Assembly (NCBI GenBank): GCA_025361165.1
Contig: JANYAU010000133.1
Span: 1 to 34,887, forward strand
DNA from: Betaproteobacteria bacterium
GTDB taxonomy: Bacteria > Pseudomonadota > Gammaproteobacteria > Burkholderiales > Thiobacteraceae
Direction of reading: 5' to 3'
Length of the DNA stretch: 34,887 bases
Shown: positions 18,660 to 25,809 of the stretch, piece after piece
Numbering within the stretch: the first letter of the stretch is position 1
Layout: every line of letters begins with the position of its first letter
Translations under genes and position numbers: made by a program
Notes under the pieces: model-generated
Database searches by the model: none
What the model saw: only the letters and a program-made list of their open reading frames with translations
What the model was told of the DNA's origin: nothing

Positions 18660-18727
18660 GATGCTGTCCCGGTTTGAGTACGCTTCAAGCTTAGGCGTTT
18701 AGCGGGCCAATACCAGTTACGCTTGGT

Positions 18728-19630
18728 TCATGGTTTAAGTTCTATCGTACGGGCTGGGGGGAGTCCGGCCGGCTTCCAGTGCGCGATCGCCCAGGACAAA
18801 ATTTCCGCTACTGGCGCGCGTTGCAGCGCCAACGGCGGCGGATGCTTCAGAAAAGCCAAGGCGCGTATCAAGCTGGATTGCGGAAAAGTCATCTCTAGCG
18901 ACGACGCCAAGGTCTGCTTGGAAAGCTTCTCGCCGAGCGCATTCACCGCCACCGGCAGATGCAGATAGCGCTGTGAGGGTAGCTTAAGTAAACGCTGCAA
19001 ATACACCTGACGTAGGGTGGAGTCGATCAAATCTGCACCGCGCACGATGTCGGTAATGCCGAGCTCTGCATCATCCACCACTGCCGCCAATTGATAGGCA
19101 AACCAGCCATCGGCGCGCTGCACGATGAAATCCCCTGCCGCGCGCTCCAAATCTTGCTCGATCAAGCCTTGCAGCCGATCTTCGAAACACACGTGGGCGC
19201 CGCGCGTATCGACCCGCCATGCGTGCCCAGCCTTACCCGGCGCCAGCCCAGCGCGGCAGGTGCCGGGATAAATCGCCGCTGTCGCCCCGCCGACACTGGA
19301 ATCCGCAATCTCGCGCCGGGTGCAGCCGCAGGCATACACCACCCCCAGCCCTTGCAACACTTCGAGCGCCGCCACGTAAGCTTGATTGCGCTGATTTTGG
19401 TATTGCACCGTGCCATCCCACAACAAGCCGTAGGCTTCCAGCGCACGCAAGATGGCATCCGTCGCGCCCGGTGTAATGCGCGGCGGATCGAGATCGTCGA
19501 TGCGCAGCCACCACTCGCCACCCTGCGCTTTGGCGTCGAGATAACTGCCCAGCGCCGAAATCAAGGAACCGAAATGCAAGGGCCCGGAAGGCGATGGCGC
19601 GAAGCGGCCGCGGTAGCGATGGCGTGTCAT
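18728..19630 (-). CDS. gluQ: Glutamyl-Q tRNA(Asp) synthetase
   Basis: A 300-residue paralogue of the glutamyl-tRNA synthetase catalytic domain that attaches glutamate to the queuosine base of tRNA-Asp; it lacks the anticodon-binding half, hence the short length. HIGH-equivalent PSPSGPLHFGSL is at residues 12-23, the zinc ligands are C101, C103, Y121 and C125 (ACGCTRRE..YPGTC), matching the E. coli pattern, and the KMSKS-like loop is EKLSKQT. Also named YadB or GluQRS. Functionally it follows queA and tgt, whose product it decorates, though those lie 12 kb away. Start ATG 19628-19630. Confidence 0.95.
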   Translation of the reverse strand: MTRHRYRGRFAPSPSGPLHFGSLISALGSYLDAKAQGGEWWLRIDDLDPPRITPGATDAILRALEAYGLLWDGTVQYQNQRNQAYVAALEVLQGLGVVYACGCTRREIADSSVGGATAAIYPGTCRAGLAPGKAGHAWRVDTRGAHVCFEDRLQGLIEQDLERAAGDFIVQRADGWFAYQLAAVVDDAELGITDIVRGADLIDSTLRQVYLQRLLKLPSQRYLHLPVAVNALGEKLSKQTLASSLEMTFPQSSLIRALAFLKHPPPLALQRAPVAEILSWAIAHWKPAGLPPARTIELKP

Positions 19631-19647
19631 TTAGAAAAGTTCATCCC

Positions 19648-19794
19648 CCACGGAGCAGGGTACACGAAGGAAAACCAAGAGCAAAAAGCGATAATCGCGA
19701 AGGACGCAAAGGTGCGCGAAGTAAACCCGTTCTTGATTTTCCTTTGCGTACCTTTGCGTCCTTCGCGGTGAAATGTTTTAGCTTTACTCCGTGG
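19648..19794. repeat. Nested inverted-repeat element (MITE-like intergenic repeat)
   Basis: Two concentric inverted repeats fill the gap between gluQRS and the LysR gene. The outer pair is CCACGGAG (19648-19655) with CTCCGTGG (19787-19794). The inner pair is a perfect 18-bp match, CGCGAAGGACGCAAAGGT (19696-19713) with its complement at 19750-19767. CCTTTGCGT is also directly repeated at 19741-19749 and 19751-19759. Palindromic repeats made of ACGCAAAGG and CTCCGTGG blocks are, to my recollection, scattered in many bacterial genomes between genes. No coding potential; it could fold as RNA in either direction and end both convergent-side transcripts. Confidence 0.75.
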
Positions 19795-19813
19795 TTCAAA
19801 GTTTTTTGAAAGA

Positions 19814-20710
19814 TCATGCAGGCAGCAAGGCTTCCCGCCCCAGCCGCTCGACAAACCACGCCAACGCTTGTCCGGCGTGATCGGTGCGCCATGCCAGATA
19901 GAGTGGGATGCCCGGTTTGACCTCTTTCACTTGCTTGATCACCAAGCGCCCGGCTTGCGCTTCGCGTTGCGCCAGCCACACGGGCAGATAACCCACACCC
20001 AAACCCGCGATATGCGCGGCGAGTTTGGCGCGCATATCCGGCACGGTCAGCACTTCCTGGCCGCTTAACAAACCCGAGGTGCGCGGCGCTAAATGGCGCG
20101 AACTATCGGCGGCGGAGATGGCGCGATATTGCAAGATGGCTTGGCTGGTCAGCGGCTCGGGCTGGCTGGCCAGAGGATGATGCGGCGCGATAGCGAAGGC
20201 GAATTCGAGCAGGCCCATAGCGCGCACCGAATAGCCGCCGCCGGGCGGGCCTTCTCCGGGTGCGCCGATGGACAAATCGGCGCGGCCCGCCGCCAGCGCA
20301 TCCCAACTACCGCCGTAGACTTCGGTGGTCAGTTTTACCTCGGTACCGCAGGGCTCGCGGTAAAATTCTTCCAGCACCGGAAACAAACGCTCGACACCGA
20401 TCACATCCGACACCGCCAGCGTCAACTCGGTCTCATAGCCGGTAGCGACACGCTTCACCCGCGACTCCAACATCTGCGCCGCGCGCAGCAAATGCCTGCC
20501 CTCACGCAACAGCGCGAGCCCCGCCGGCGTCAGCACTGCTTTATGCCCCGTGCGGTCAAATAATTGCACGTCCAGGTCTTGTTCCAGCTTCTGCACGGTG
20601 TAGGTAATGGCCGAAGGCACGCGAAACAGCTCCTCGGCTGCGGCCGCGAAGCTGCCCTTACGCTCAATCGCGTCAAATACTAGCAAGGAATCGAGAGACA
20701 GACGCATCAT
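19814..20710 (-). CDS. LysR-family transcriptional regulator (YhaJ-like context)
   Basis: A 298-residue LysR-type regulator. The N-terminal winged helix reads LDSLLVFDAIERKGSFAAAAEELFRVPSAITYTVQKLEQDL, where the S-A-I-T-Y-T-V recognition helix is of the type found in YhaJ-like proteins. The effector domain follows from about residue 90. It is transcribed divergently from a pirin gene, the usual arrangement of a LysR activator with its target. In E. coli the LysR protein YhaJ neighbours a pirin (yhaK) and controls the DoxX gene yqjF, so the same gene set here supports an equivalent role. Start ATG 20708-20710 or 20705-20707; a TTG just upstream is less likely. Confidence 0.88.
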   Translation of the reverse strand: MMRLSLDSLLVFDAIERKGSFAAAAEELFRVPSAITYTVQKLEQDLDVQLFDRTGHKAVLTPAGLALLREGRHLLRAAQMLESRVKRVATGYETELTLAVSDVIGVERLFPVLEEFYREPCGTEVKLTTEVYGGSWDALAAGRADLSIGAPGEGPPGGGYSVRAMGLLEFAFAIAPHHPLASQPEPLTSQAILQYRAISAADSSRHLAPRTSGLLSGQEVLTVPDMRAKLAAHIAGLGVGYLPVWLAQREAQAGRLVIKQVKEVKPGIPLYLAWRTDHAGQALAWFVERLGREALLPA

Positions 20711-20926
20711 CAAAAAATTCGAATGGGTAGGATAGAATTATTTGCCAGACCCGCTCTCACCGCAAGAGATAGAATTACTTTCGTGTTAATTGGCTATCAC
20801 TTATACGAATAAACCTCATGCAACAACCCCGTTTCTTTTTGGCTAGATTTGGACTCTTAGTGGTAAAAGCCCTAGCCGCCAAACAACTTCGGTTGGCCTA
20901 TATTCAAAATTTCTGAAGTTCTTTCT

Positions 20927-20988
20927 CAAAACGTTTCGCTAACAATCACAGCGCGCGCCCCCTACCATTGCGCATCGATAACGTTTTG
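20927..20988 (+). promoter_or_regulatory. Candidate regulator sites upstream of pirin
   Basis: The 289-bp divergent gap is long enough for LysR control. It contains a 9-bp inverted pair, CAAAACGTT (20927-20935) and AACGTTTTG (20980-20988), the second just before the pirin ribosome site. The pair spacing (44 bp) is wide for one LysR dimer site but could be two sites. No convincing -35/-10 set was found, which is common for LysR-activated promoters. Confidence 0.3.
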
Positions 20989-20999
20989 CGGAGGTCGCC

Positions 21000-21698
21000 A
21001 TGATCAATCTACGAAAAAGCCATGACCGGGGCCATGCCAACCATGGCTGGCTCGATTCTTATCACACCTTTTCCTTCGGCGATTATTACGACCCCAAGGA
21101 AATGGGCTTTGGCGCACTACGCGTGATTAACGAAGATTGGGTCGTGCCCAAAGGTGGCTTCCCGACGCACCCACATCGCGATATGGAAATCGTGACCTAT
21201 ATTTTGGAAGGCGCGCTGGGGCACAAAGACAGCATGGGCAATGGCAGCGTAATTCGCGTCGGCGATGTACAGCGCATGACTGCCGGCACCGGTATCACGC
21301 ATAGTGAAGCCAATGCCTCGGAGCGCGAGGCAGTGCATCTGTTGCAAATCTGGATAGAGCCGGACACTGCCGGTCTCACGCCGAGTTATGAACAGACGCA
21401 TTTTCCGGTTGAAGAAAAACAAGGCCGGTTCCGGCTCATTGCGTCCCGCGACGGGCGCGAAGGTTCGGTCACGATACATCAAGACACGGCGGTATACGCC
21501 GCGGTGCTGAACGCCGATCAAGCCTTGAGCTATACGCTGGCTGCGCCACGCCGCGCCTATCTGCATCTGGCGCGCGGCCGCATCGCTTTGAACGGGTATC
21601 CGCTGGAAGCGGGCGATGGCGCGAAAATCAACGGCCCGGAAACGTTGGCCCTGTCCGCTTTGGAAACAGCCGAAATTTTATTGTTCGATTTGGCATAA
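21000..21698 (+). CDS. Pirin-family bicupin protein
   Basis: A 232-residue pirin of the short bacterial type (YhhW/YhaK group), some of which open the ring of quercetin in vitro. The N-terminal cupin keeps the metal ligands: HPHRDMEIVTYILEG gives two histidines, with a further His/Glu pair in GITHSEAN. The C-terminal cupin is less conserved. GGAGG lies 5 bases before the ATG. First gene of the pirin-DoxX-nitroreductase operon opposite the LysR gene, which suggests a role in aromatic or electrophile stress. Confidence 0.93.
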   Translation: MINLRKSHDRGHANHGWLDSYHTFSFGDYYDPKEMGFGALRVINEDWVVPKGGFPTHPHRDMEIVTYILEGALGHKDSMGNGSVIRVGDVQRMTAGTGITHSEANASEREAVHLLQIWIEPDTAGLTPSYEQTHFPVEEKQGRFRLIASRDGREGSVTIHQDTAVYAAVLNADQALSYTLAAPRRAYLHLARGRIALNGYPLEAGDGAKINGPETLALSALETAEILLFDLA

Positions 21699-21705
21699 CC
21701 GGAAC

Positions 21706-21729
21706 GGGCGAGGCATGCCTCGCCCCTAC
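21706..21729. repeat. REP palindrome, copy 4 (between pirin and doxX)
   Basis: Identical 20-bp palindrome with CTAC tag, in the same orientation as copies 1 and 3 around the RAYT gene 10.6 kb away. It sits 7 bp after the pirin stop. As a strong hairpin without a U-run it may protect the upstream message from 3' exonucleases and reduce doxX expression, a known effect of REP units inside operons. Confidence 0.9.
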
Positions 21730-21751
21730 TTTTTTCACTTAGGAGAAAACC

Positions 21752-22156
21752 ATGATTAAACAAATTACTCCGCTGCTTGGCCGCGTACTGCTGGCTTTGA
21801 TTTTTATTCTCTCGGGTTTCCATAAACTAACCGGCTTCGAGGGGACTGCGGCCTTTATGGCAATGCATGGTCTGCCCATGCCGCAAGTGTTGCTGGTCGC
21901 GACGATTGCCGTCGAACTCGGCGGCGGATTGATGATTTTGCTCGGCTGGCATGCACGCATCGCAGCAGCGGCGCTGTTTCTGTTCTTGATTCCCACTACG
22001 CTCATTTTTCATGCCTTCTGGGCAGTCAATCCGAGCGATGTCATGGCGTTGCAAAATCAAATGAATCATTTCATGAAAAACCTCGCCATTATGGGCGGTA
22101 TGCTCTATGTCTTGGCCTATGGCTCCGGACCATTGAGCTTGAAAAAATCCGCTTAA
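21752..22156 (+). CDS. DoxX-family membrane protein
   Basis: A 134-residue four-helix membrane protein of the DoxX/YqjF/YphA group. The opening LLGRVLLALIFILSGFHKLTGFEGTAAFMAMHGLPMP with its GFHK motif is typical, followed by helices near 45-66, 70-92 and 105-125. YqjF-type proteins are induced by electrophilic aromatics such as nitrotoluene breakdown products. An AGGAG site lies before ATG 21752. It lies between pirin and nitroreductase, so the same stress response is likely. Confidence 0.92.
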   Translation: MIKQITPLLGRVLLALIFILSGFHKLTGFEGTAAFMAMHGLPMPQVLLVATIAVELGGGLMILLGWHARIAAAALFLFLIPTTLIFHAFWAVNPSDVMALQNQMNHFMKNLAIMGGMLYVLAYGSGPLSLKKSA

Positions 22157-22172
22157 GCAAAAGGAAAAAATA

Positions 22173-22775
22173 ATGCTCGCCAAACCCGCTACCCCTTCGA
22201 CGCCGATTCACGACTTGATTACGCAACGCTGGAGCCCGCGCGCCTTCGACGCCAATAAGCAGATTTCCCGCAGCCAAGTGCTCGCCTTGTTGGAAGCCGC
22301 GCGCTGGGCGCCGTCATGCTTCGGCAATGAACCGTGGCGCTATATCGTGTGGGATCGGGCGCGCGATCCGGCGAGTTGGCAGAAAGCCTTCGATTGTTTG
22401 GCCGAAAGTAATCAAGCTTGGGTCAAAAACACGCCGCTCCTGATCGTGGCAGGCGCTGACCCGCACTTTCGCCACAACGGTAAAGACAACCGTTGGGCGC
22501 AATACGACACCGGGGCAGCTTCCATGAGTATCTGCTTGCAAGCGGTGGCGCTAGGGCTGGCGGCGCATCAGATGGGCGGATTCGATGCGCAGAAGTTGCA
22601 CCATGCCTTCGCCATTCCGGACAACATTACGCTGATTGCGATGATCGCCGTCGGCTACCAAGCCGCGCCAGATATCTTGGAGGGCGAGGTGCGTGAGAGC
22701 GAAACCGCACCGCGCAAACGCCAGCCCTTGGGCTCAGTGTTTTTTGAGGGCGCTTGGGGTAAGGCTATCGCTTAA
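22173..22775 (+). CDS. Nitroreductase-family flavoprotein
   Basis: A 200-residue FMN-dependent oxidoreductase of the nitroreductase family. RWSPRAFDANKQISRSQVLALLEAARWAPSCFGNEPWRYIV holds the phosphate- and FMN-binding RSPR-like and AP-S--N-PWR motifs; GAASMSICLQAVALGLAAHQMGGFD and the isoalloxazine-side ALG-A segment are also present. Substrates could be quinones or nitroaromatics. AAAGGA precedes ATG 22173, 16 bp after doxX. Together with the pirin, DoxX and LysR genes it suggests detoxification of quinones or nitroaromatic compounds. Confidence 0.93.
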   Translation: MLAKPATPSTPIHDLITQRWSPRAFDANKQISRSQVLALLEAARWAPSCFGNEPWRYIVWDRARDPASWQKAFDCLAESNQAWVKNTPLLIVAGADPHFRHNGKDNRWAQYDTGAASMSICLQAVALGLAAHQMGGFDAQKLHHAFAIPDNITLIAMIAVGYQAAPDILEGEVRESETAPRKRQPLGSVFFEGAWGKAIA

Positions 22776-22924
22776 GCGCATAGCCATTTGTCGGGAAGAT
22801 TTACATTTTTTGGCAATGCATCTCCCGCATGGCCAAAATTACACTCTTAACCCTCTGTTTCATTACTCATTTATTGTGCGGGTCTTAAATTTGCTTTATC
22901 GGGATCAGCTATCCGGGGGCAAAA

Positions 22925-23065
22925 ATGGACGTCTTTGAAACACTCTGTCAGCGCTTGCTGTGTCGGGTTTTCGGTCATCGCTGGCATTTTCTCCACGCCC
23001 GGGACGCCGGAGGAAAGGTCTACGCTTGCCGCCGCTGCCGCCGTGAGGCCACCTTCATTCGTTAA
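22925..23065 (+). CDS. Small zinc-ribbon-like protein (46 residues)
   Basis: A 46-residue frame in an otherwise empty gap: MDVFETLCQRLLCRVFGHRW, then a linker and VYACRRCRREATFIR, ending in TAA. C8, C13, C35, C38, H18 and H21 are present; the combination of C-R-x-F-G-H-R-W followed by C-x-x-C resembles tiny DUF1660-type zinc proteins. CGGGGGC five to ten bases upstream can act as a ribosome site. Highly basic, so possibly nucleic-acid-binding. It may form a unit with the next small gene at 23197. Confidence 0.55.
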   Translation: MDVFETLCQRLLCRVFGHRWHFLHARDAGGKVYACRRCRREATFIR

Positions 23066-23196
23066 CAAGTCTCTGATCCGCAATGCATTTGTAACGTTGC
23101 TTCGATACCCTTGCTCCAAAGTCATTCTATGCCGAAGTGCTGGCATAGCCTTTGCTGATTACTCCAGCATAAGGATCAACAACAGGAGCAACAGTC

Positions 23197-23379
23197 ATGA
23201 TTAAACGTTTAGCCAATCGCTTGTTTCGTTCCCGCAGCACATCGGGTTCAAACACCGTTATCATCAAAGTTCGCATCAACGATCACTATACGTTCTACTA
23301 TCCGTTCACCGCAAAATCCGGGATGAAGGTGCGCGAAATGGATAGCGACGAATTTCAGCAATACCTCGCCGCGCGTTAA
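23197..23379 (+). CDS. Small basic protein of unknown function (60 residues)
   Basis: A 60-residue protein with a basic N-terminus (MIKRLANRLFRSRS), then an alternating beta-like region NTVIIKVRINDHYTFYYPF and an acidic end (REMDSDEFQQYLAAR). AGGAG lies 8-12 bases before ATG 23197 and a strong terminator follows 29 bp after the stop, both supporting a real gene. I do not recognise the family. Confidence 0.65.
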   Translation: MIKRLANRLFRSRSTSGSNTVIIKVRINDHYTFYYPFTAKSGMKVREMDSDEFQQYLAAR

Positions 23380-23407
23380 ACACGCGCTTAGCGCCACAGA
23401 GCGCAAT

Positions 23408-23433
23408 AAAAAACCGGCCTACGCCGGTTTTTT
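23408..23433. terminator. Bidirectional terminator between the 60-residue gene and pilU
   Basis: AAAAAACCGGC-CTAC-GCCGGTTTTTTGC: a compact hairpin with A-run before and T-run after, so it can end the rightward small gene and the leftward pilU transcript. It lies 29 bp from the former stop and 18 bp from the pilU stop. Confidence 0.9.
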
Positions 23434-23450
23434 GCTTTCTGCGCAGCGCT

Positions 23451-24644
23451 TCAGCGTTTGGTGGAAGCTAGGCCAATCTTGGATAAATCCTCCATCGACA
23501 GCAGCGACGGCGGCCCGTCCTGATCTGCGCTCACCTTCTCTTCGATCTGAATGCTTTGCTGGCGCTTGGCGCGCTTTTCCTGATGTTTACTGGTATTGGC
23601 CAGCAACCATTCGATATTGGAGCGTGAATCGGCATTGGCAAGGGCTTCTTCTCGATTGATCTTGCCCTCCAGAAATAAGTCGAGCAGCGACTCTTCAAAA
23701 GTTTGCGAACCTTCCACCATGGATTGTTCCATGGCGTCCTTGATTTTTTCAACCTCGCGGCGTTGAATCAACTCGCCGATGTGCATGTTGTTGACCAGCA
23801 CTTCCACCGCCGCTATACGTTTGCCGTCCACCCCGCGCACTAAGCGCTGCGAAATAATCGCACGCAGGCTCAAGGCCAAATCCAGCAGCAAGCCTTCCTG
23901 CGCTTCGGCGGGAAATAAGCCAATGATGCGGTTCAAGGCGTGATAGGCGTTATTCGCATGCAAGGTGGCCAAACACAAATGGCCAGTTTGGGTATAAATC
24001 AGCGCCTGGCGCATGGTATCCTGATCGCGGATTTCACCGATGAGCAAGACATCCGGCGCTTCGCGCAAGGCATTAACCAAGGCGGCAGCGTAGGAATGGG
24101 TGTCGATGCCGACTTCACGTTGATTGACGATCGAGCGCTGGTGACGATGGACGAATTCAATCGGATCTTCAATCGCCAGAATATGGCTGTTCGAATGCCG
24201 GTTGCGGTGGTCGATCATGGCCGCGAGCGACGTCGATTTACCGGAGCCGGTGGCGCCCACCACCAAAACCAGACCGCGTTTGTGCATCACCAGTTCGCTC
24301 AGCACCGGCGGCAGATTCAAGCTTTCTACCGTGGGCACGATGTCGGTGATGTAGCGAATCACGATGGCCACCGAGCCGCGCTGGCGGAAGACATTGACGC
24401 GGAAGCGGCCCACCTTCGGCACCGATAGGCCGAAATTCATTTCCAGCGTCGTCTCGAAGGTCGATATCTGCTCAGCGGACATCAAAGCGTAAGCGATAGT
24501 CTTAACGACGTTGTGGTCGAGTATTTGCTGATTGACCGGCCGGATGTCGCCTTCGATTTTGATATAGACCGGCGCACCGGCCGAGAAGAACAAATCCGAG
24601 GCGCGCTTTTCCGCCATCAAATGAAAAAATTGAGTGATATCCAT
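23451..24644 (-). CDS. pilU: Type IV pilus retraction ATPase PilU
   Basis: A 397-residue PilT-like hexameric ATPase that assists PilT in pulling type IV pili. Walker A is GATGSGKST (130-138), the Asp box ILAIEDPIEF has E159, Walker B is DVLLIGEIRD (198-207) and the His box has H229 in ATLHANNA. The opening MDITQFFHLMAEKRASDLFFSAGAPVYIKIEG and the extended C-terminus after LEGKINREEALANADSRSNIEWLL are PilU-like; PilT is shorter and starts differently. No pilT is within the window, so pilU stands apart from it here. The ATG has no clear ribosome site. Confidence 0.94.
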   Translation of the reverse strand: MDITQFFHLMAEKRASDLFFSAGAPVYIKIEGDIRPVNQQILDHNVVKTIAYALMSAEQISTFETTLEMNFGLSVPKVGRFRVNVFRQRGSVAIVIRYITDIVPTVESLNLPPVLSELVMHKRGLVLVVGATGSGKSTSLAAMIDHRNRHSNSHILAIEDPIEFVHRHQRSIVNQREVGIDTHSYAAALVNALREAPDVLLIGEIRDQDTMRQALIYTQTGHLCLATLHANNAYHALNRIIGLFPAEAQEGLLLDLALSLRAIISQRLVRGVDGKRIAAVEVLVNNMHIGELIQRREVEKIKDAMEQSMVEGSQTFEESLLDLFLEGKINREEALANADSRSNIEWLLANTSKHQEKRAKRQQSIQIEEKVSADQDGPPSLLSMEDLSKIGLASTKR

Positions 24645-24692
24645 GGACGGTGAGTTTAACGCAAAACGCTGCGCAAGCAGCCTTTTACGTCA

Positions 24693-25493
24693 TTAAGGAA
24701 TAATCGACTTGAGCCGGCCGAAGAAGCCGGTGCTCCGCGCTGCTTCCTCCGGTCCGGATTCCGCTCGCGCTTGCGGGTAAGACACGTCCTTATTCTGCCG
24801 CGCCTGCCGCGTCAACTCGCGCATGCTTTGCTGGTGTTGCCCCAACTCCCTAAATTTATTTGGTTTATCGATCAGATATTTGGCCATTTCATCGAGTAGT
24901 TGGCTGTTGACCTCGTTGGCATCGTACACAAACTCGCTCACCGTCAGCCCGCTAAAGTTTTTCATCTGCAAAAAAATCTTGGCGTTCTCAAAGTCAGCCG
25001 AAAAGCGGATCGTGACGGGAATTTCGTTCGTCACATTAAAAATCGCGCGCGACACCAAACCGCGGTCGTTCTTGTATTCGGTGCACTGGTATTTGAGATT
25101 GTTCTGCCATAGATATTCTTTGAGATTATCGATTTGGCTCGGCACATTGCGTTCCACGGTAATCGACTTGTCGGTCGCGCACTTGAAACGCAACATCAAG
25201 GTGTTGGCATAATCCCTTTGCCCGATGCGAATGGAATCGACGCTGAGCGCGTAATCGCGTTGGCGAAAGTCGTCGATCATGCCAAAGCCTTCGATGTAAT
25301 AGGGCCGTACCAGATCAAGGTTCAGCACATTGAGCTGGTTTACCAACTCCAGCAGGTAATGGTGGATATCTTTGTATTTAACTTGAACCAGCAGAAAATT
25401 CTGACTGACCGCAGCCAGCTTAGACTGGGTCTGAACTTGTTCTTGATACTTCTGGGCTTCCGCCTCTTTTTTCAGATCGTCTAGAAATGCCAT
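24693..25493 (-). CDS. Conserved-looking protein of unknown function upstream of pilU
   Basis: A 266-residue protein I do not recognise. The N-terminal 25 residues are a charged helix (MAFLDDLKKEAEAQKYQEQ); the middle alternates beta-like strands (NTLMLRFKCATDKSITVERN, SRAIFNVTNEIPVTIRFSADFENAKIFLQMKNFSGLTVSEFVYD), and the C-terminal third is helical and polar, ending STGFFGRLKSIIP. No signal peptide or membrane helix, so probably cytoplasmic. It is read in the same direction as pilU and ends 48 bp before it, so it may act with pilus retraction or in surface behaviour. Confidence 0.85.
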   Translation of the reverse strand: MAFLDDLKKEAEAQKYQEQVQTQSKLAAVSQNFLLVQVKYKDIHHYLLELVNQLNVLNLDLVRPYYIEGFGMIDDFRQRDYALSVDSIRIGQRDYANTLMLRFKCATDKSITVERNVPSQIDNLKEYLWQNNLKYQCTEYKNDRGLVSRAIFNVTNEIPVTIRFSADFENAKIFLQMKNFSGLTVSEFVYDANEVNSQLLDEMAKYLIDKPNKFRELGQHQQSMRELTRQARQNKDVSYPQARAESGPEEAARSTGFFGRLKSIIP

Positions 25494-25809
25494 GCTCGCT
25501 TATCCCATGCTTGATTTTCTACTACAGGAACCGAACGCAGACGCCATCATTGTAAGGCAAATTGGCGTAACTCACACCCCTCACGCCGCACCAGTGCTAC
25601 CCCAATATCGGCCGCGCTCTACTTCGACTTGAACCGCGAACTCACTTAAGCAGTTTAGCAATTCAACTTGAGCAAGTTCCGTTCCTGAATCAGGACATCG
25701 CTTCATACGCCTTAATGGACGCGGGATTCGGCCTATGTTAAGGTGTTGGCCATCGTTCCGGACCTGCCCGCCACTGGCGCCCACCGGCCATTTTCGACCA
25801 TTTTCCGAC
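25494..25809. other. Divergent gap between the pilU-linked gene and the ABC exporter
   Basis: This 316-bp stretch must hold promoters for leftward and rightward genes but no box pair close to consensus was found. Its frames are short or shadowed. The exporter frame is open from an ATG at 25735, but those 25 extra residues (rich in Pro, Cys and Arg) do not look like the family, so the gap is taken to 25809. Confidence 0.35.

Noticed and set aside
22829-22888. A 19-residue lipoprotein-signal-like peptide (MAKITLLTLCFITHLLCGS)
   Set aside because: It ends right after the lipobox-like cysteine and has no ribosome site, so chance is more likely.
25735-25809. Upstream start for the Atm1-type exporter
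   Set aside because: The extra 25 residues are Pro/Cys/Arg-rich and unlike the family; the gene length is normal from 25810.
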